This document shows, piece after piece, positions 62,088 through 64,000 of a stretch of 64,000 bases of DNA. The stretch spans positions 186,001 through 250,000 of the forward strand of contig NZ_RKLR01000006.1 in assembly GCF_019599465.1 (NCBI RefSeq). Reading direction: 5' to 3'. How positions within the stretch are numbered: position 1 is the first letter of the stretch; each line of letters begins with the position of its first letter. This stretch comes from Haloarcula rubra. GTDB lineage: Archaea; Halobacteriota; Halobacteria; Halobacteriales; Haloarculaceae. The notes under the pieces were generated by a model that searched no databases, was not told the DNA's origin, and saw only the letters and a list, made by a program, of their open reading frames with translations. A program made the position numbers and the translations under genes.

Positions 62088-62476
62088 CGACGACTCACCC
62101 GCGGTTGGTCACGCAACTCGCTGAACGGTCGATTCGCAACTACGGCTCGCGGTGTGGTAGCTCTCCGCATCATGCGTTCCGTTTCGAACGAGGAATGTCG
62201 GGGGAGTGAATCAGGCACCACCGTTCTGCGGGCCTTTATCAATCGAGGGACGATTCGGTCCCGAGAGCCCGTGAACGTATCGTCGACAGTGCTTTGCTGT
62301 CGTAGTCCGTAGTTCTGCGATAGAAGGCGTCAGAGTCGAGATTTTTGAGGAGAACCTGTAGAGAGCGACGCCAACAGCGATGCTGTGGGCGTGTGGTCGA
62401 CCCAAACGGCTCCGAACGAATCCCTAACTTATCGTGTAAACTGGACTGATAGTTGGGGAACTGTCTCGTGGTCGGG
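62088..62476. other. Intergenic region with promoter of FAD-GcvT copy 3 operon
   Basis: 389 bases without a gene. A minus-strand TATA-like GATAAAGG near 62233-62240 lies about 150 bases before the GTG at 62087, which implies a longish leader. CGTTC and GAACG around 62170-62188 form a small inverted repeat within that leader. Nothing else recognised. Confidence 0.35.
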
Positions 62477-63118
62477 TCAGTGGCCGTCCGACGTGGTGCC
62501 GTGACGTCGAATGGCTTCACGGAACTGGTCGCGGTCGGCCTCGCTGAACGTCCCCGCTTGTTCCCTCGTCGTCGTCTCCGTCGACGTCTCGACGCCGCGC
62601 ATGACCTCGCACATGTGCGTCGCCGTCACTTCGACGGCCACGCCGCGGGCGCCCAGTTCCTCGGCGAGGCCCGTCGCGATATCGTTGGTCAGTGCCTCCT
62701 GCGTGGTCAGCTGCCGCGATTGCCACCGAACGTAGCGAATGAGTTTGGAGAGCCCGACCATCTCCTCGTCCGGTCGGTACGCGACGTGGGCGACGCCGTC
62801 GAACGGGAGCATGTGGTGTTCGCACATGCTGTGGAGCGGGATACCGGTCTTGACGACGAGGCTGTCCGTCTCCGCCTCGAACGTTCTCATGACCGGCTTC
62901 GCCTCGTGCCTCGTCCCCTCCGTGAGCGTCTCCAGCATCTCTGGGACGCGGCGGTTCCACGTGTCGTAGATACCTGCCTCGTCGGGGTTCCGCCCGACCG
63001 CTTCCAGAAGTAGTCGTGCGCCCTCACGGGCCTTTTGCTCGTCGAACCCGGCCATCGGACCGGTCGTCTCGCCGCCAGTGTCGTACTGGAACTCGGCCTG
63101 CTGTTCCTGCGAATCCAT
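62477..63118 (-). CDS. folE: GTP cyclohydrolase I (type IA)
   Basis: 213 residues from ATG at 63118 (MDSQEQQAEFQYDTGGETTG). The first step of pterin/folate synthesis, GTP to dihydroneopterin triphosphate. Zinc site Cys99, His101/102 in HSMCEHHMLPF and Cys170 in ATHMCE; GLSKLIRYVRWQSRQLTTQE is the family signature. The N-terminal tail is acidic. A TATA at 63145-63151 predicts a nearly leaderless transcript. Completes, with FolCP and FolA, much of a THF supply line inside the window; haloarchaea more often use MptA-type cyclohydrolase, so a FolE here is notable. Confidence 0.95.
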   Translation of the reverse strand: MDSQEQQAEFQYDTGGETTGPMAGFDEQKAREGARLLLEAVGRNPDEAGIYDTWNRRVPEMLETLTEGTRHEAKPVMRTFEAETDSLVVKTGIPLHSMCEHHMLPFDGVAHVAYRPDEEMVGLSKLIRYVRWQSRQLTTQEALTNDIATGLAEELGARGVAVEVTATHMCEVMRGVETSTETTTREQAGTFSEADRDQFREAIRRHGTTSDGH

Positions 63119-63144
63119 TACGTCGGACAAACGGAATCCAGCGT

Positions 63145-63151
63145 ATAAAAC
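63145..63151 (-). promoter_or_regulatory. TATA element of folE
   Basis: Read on the minus strand this is AGTTTTATACGC, with TTTTATA centred about 28 bases before the folE ATG, so transcription would start a few bases from the start codon. Confidence 0.55.
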
Positions 63152-63217
63152 TACTGTCGACTGGAGTGAATTCGGTCAACGTGCGCTGTGCCTAACACTG
63201 ATAGTACTGTGAAAATA

Positions 63218-63246
63218 GTATTAATACAGTGTAATTACCACACTGT
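63218..63246. promoter_or_regulatory. Overlapping palindromes between fdh and folE
   Basis: The perfect ten-base palindrome GTATTAATAC (63218-63227) overlaps a perfect seven-base inverted repeat: ACAGTGT (63226-63232), seven-base spacer, ACACTGT (63240-63246). A further ACTGT occurs at 63206-63210. The block lies about 75 bases upstream of the folE TATA and just past the formate dehydrogenase gene, so it could be an operator or part of a transcript end. Confidence 0.4.
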
Positions 63247-63265
63247 TTAGTTTTAGAGTTTCGTA

Positions 63266-63270
63266 AAAAC
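63266..63270 (-). terminator. T-run after formate dehydrogenase gene
   Basis: On the minus strand CTGTTTTTACG follows the stop codon of the formate dehydrogenase gene by about 12 bases, the simple T-rich archaeal terminator form. Confidence 0.4.
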
Positions 63271-63282
63271 AGGTTGAGGACC

Positions 63283-64000
63283 TCAGTCGTCGCCGGCCAC
63301 GCTACCCGCTCCGGCATCGGGCGTTCGGAGGACGGCTTCGTCCGTCTCCGGGCCGAGCGGTTCCAGCCTGACGCTCGACACCTTGTACTCCGGAATCCCT
63401 GCCGTGGGGTCGAACGTCTCCCCGGTGAGTTTGTTCACCGCGCCGGCGGCGAAGTGCATCGGGATGAACAGCGTTCCCGGCCCCACGCGGTCGGTGACCT
63501 GTGCTTTGACCACGATGGACCCGCGACGGGACTCCACCCGGACGTATTCGCCGTCGGCGACGCCCAACTGCTCGGCCGTGTCGGGGTGAATCTCCACGAA
63601 GCTCTCGCCGACGTGGCTCATCAGCCCTTCGACGCGCCGCGTAATCTGGCCCGTATGCCAGTGGTACAGCACGCGCCCCGACGTCAGCGTCAGCGGGAAC
63701 TCCTCGTCTGGGACTTCACCGGGATGGCCGCCGTCGGCCGGGACGAATCGTGCGAGGCCGTCGTCGTGGTTGAAGTTCCCCTCCTCGTAGTCGTAGAGGT
63801 ACGGCGTCCCCGGGTGGTCCTCGTCCCAGCAGGGCCACTGCAGGCCGTGTTCCTCACCCGATTCGAGGCGCTCGTACGTGACGCCGCCGTAGATGGGCGC
63901 CAGCGAGTTGATCTCGTCCATCACCTCGCGCGGGTGGTCGTAGTCCCAGTCGTAGCCCAACCGGTTGGCGAGCGCCTGCGTAATCTCCCAGTCCTGCCGG
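63283..64000 (-). CDS. fdhA: Formate dehydrogenase alpha subunit, C-terminal part (truncated by window edge)
   Basis: The last 238 residues of a molybdopterin oxidoreductase; the reading frame runs off the right edge (RQDWEITQALANRLGYDWDY is the first visible part). The Molydop_binding domain is seen: LTSGRVLYHWHTGQITRRVE, IHPDTAEQLGVADGEYVRVE, RGSIVVKAQVTDRVGPGTLF and IPMHFAAGAVNKLTG. This matches FdhA/FdhF-type formate dehydrogenases, with HW and HTGQ before the terminal barrel. A related nitrate or arsenate enzyme is less likely. Oxidises formate released by Fhs to CO2. The catalytic Cys or Sec and the Fe-S site lie outside the window. Confidence 0.85.
   Translation of the reverse strand, partial: RQDWEITQALANRLGYDWDYDHPREVMDEINSLAPIYGGVTYERLESGEEHGLQWPCWDEDHPGTPYLYDYEEGNFNHDDGLARFVPADGGHPGEVPDEEFPLTLTSGRVLYHWHTGQITRRVEGLMSHVGESFVEIHPDTAEQLGVADGEYVRVESRRGSIVVKAQVTDRVGPGTLFIPMHFAAGAVNKLTGETFDPTAGIPEYKVSSVRLEPLGPETDEAVLRTPDAGAGSVAGDD

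Noticed and set aside
35964-63213. Shared 8-mer ACTGTGAA upstream of FAD-GcvT copy 1 (35978-35985) and in the folE upstream region (63206-63213) as a common operator
   Set aside because: An exact 8-base match is expected by chance a few times in 64 kb, and the surrounding bases do not agree.

Overview
The window is a chromosomal stretch of a haloarchaeon. The proteins are strongly acidic, GC-rich codons dominate while intergenic regions are AT-rich, archaeal TATA boxes can be seen, and several families are haloarchaeal: HalX response regulator, HalOD1 domains, bat-like HTH regulators, the RdfA/SMC-related pair and a FolC-FolP fusion. The genus cannot be fixed from sequence alone. I see no rRNA or tRNA gene, CRISPR array or intact insertion sequence.

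Left part (1-12100): the 5' end of katG, a VOC ring-cleaving dioxygenase, a small repeat protein, a cytochrome P450, a five-gene dipeptide/oligopeptide-type ABC importer with overlapping genes (minus strand, 10123 to 3775), a SAM methyltransferase, a hairpin that may be a relic of an IS200/IS605-type element, and small hypothetical genes. Signalling part (12200-26500): a four-gene overlapping operon HalOD1 - HalX receiver - dual KaiC-like ATPase - histidine kinase, next to a 1068-residue receiver/PAS/GAF/HTH sensor-regulator. Acetyl-CoA synthetase follows, then rdfA convergent with an SMC/Rad50-like gene, a second HalOD1 protein and an HTH regulator.

Right part (27100-64000): a dense set of genes for tetrahydrofolate (THF)-linked one-carbon metabolism and methylated-amine catabolism. 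It holds dihydrofolate reductase, a DmdA/GcvT-family THF-dependent demethylase, serine hydroxymethyltransferase, a methylene-THF reductase-like protein, three FAD-oxidase/GcvT fusions of the dimethylglycine/sarcosine dehydrogenase family, a serine/threonine dehydratase, two BCCT transporters, the FolCP fusion, formate-THF ligase, methenyl-THF cyclohydrolase (FchA type), ETF beta and alpha, a membrane ETF:quinone oxidoreductase, GTP cyclohydrolase I and the C-terminal end of a formate dehydrogenase. Creatininase-like, aspartoacylase-like and GlcG/HbpS-like genes sit among them.

Read together, these genes suggest a route. BCCT carriers import betaine-like osmolytes. Methyl groups are moved to THF, by the DmdA-like enzyme as methyl-THF and by the FAD-GcvT enzymes as methylene-THF. 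Electrons pass from flavin to EtfAB to a membrane Fe-S quinone reductase. Glycine plus methylene-THF becomes serine (GlyA) and then pyruvate (dehydratase). Surplus one-carbon units leave as formyl-THF, formate (with ATP from Fhs running in reverse) and CO2. The methylene-THF dehydrogenase and any choline oxidation genes are not in the window. Substrates are inferred from family and context, not proven.
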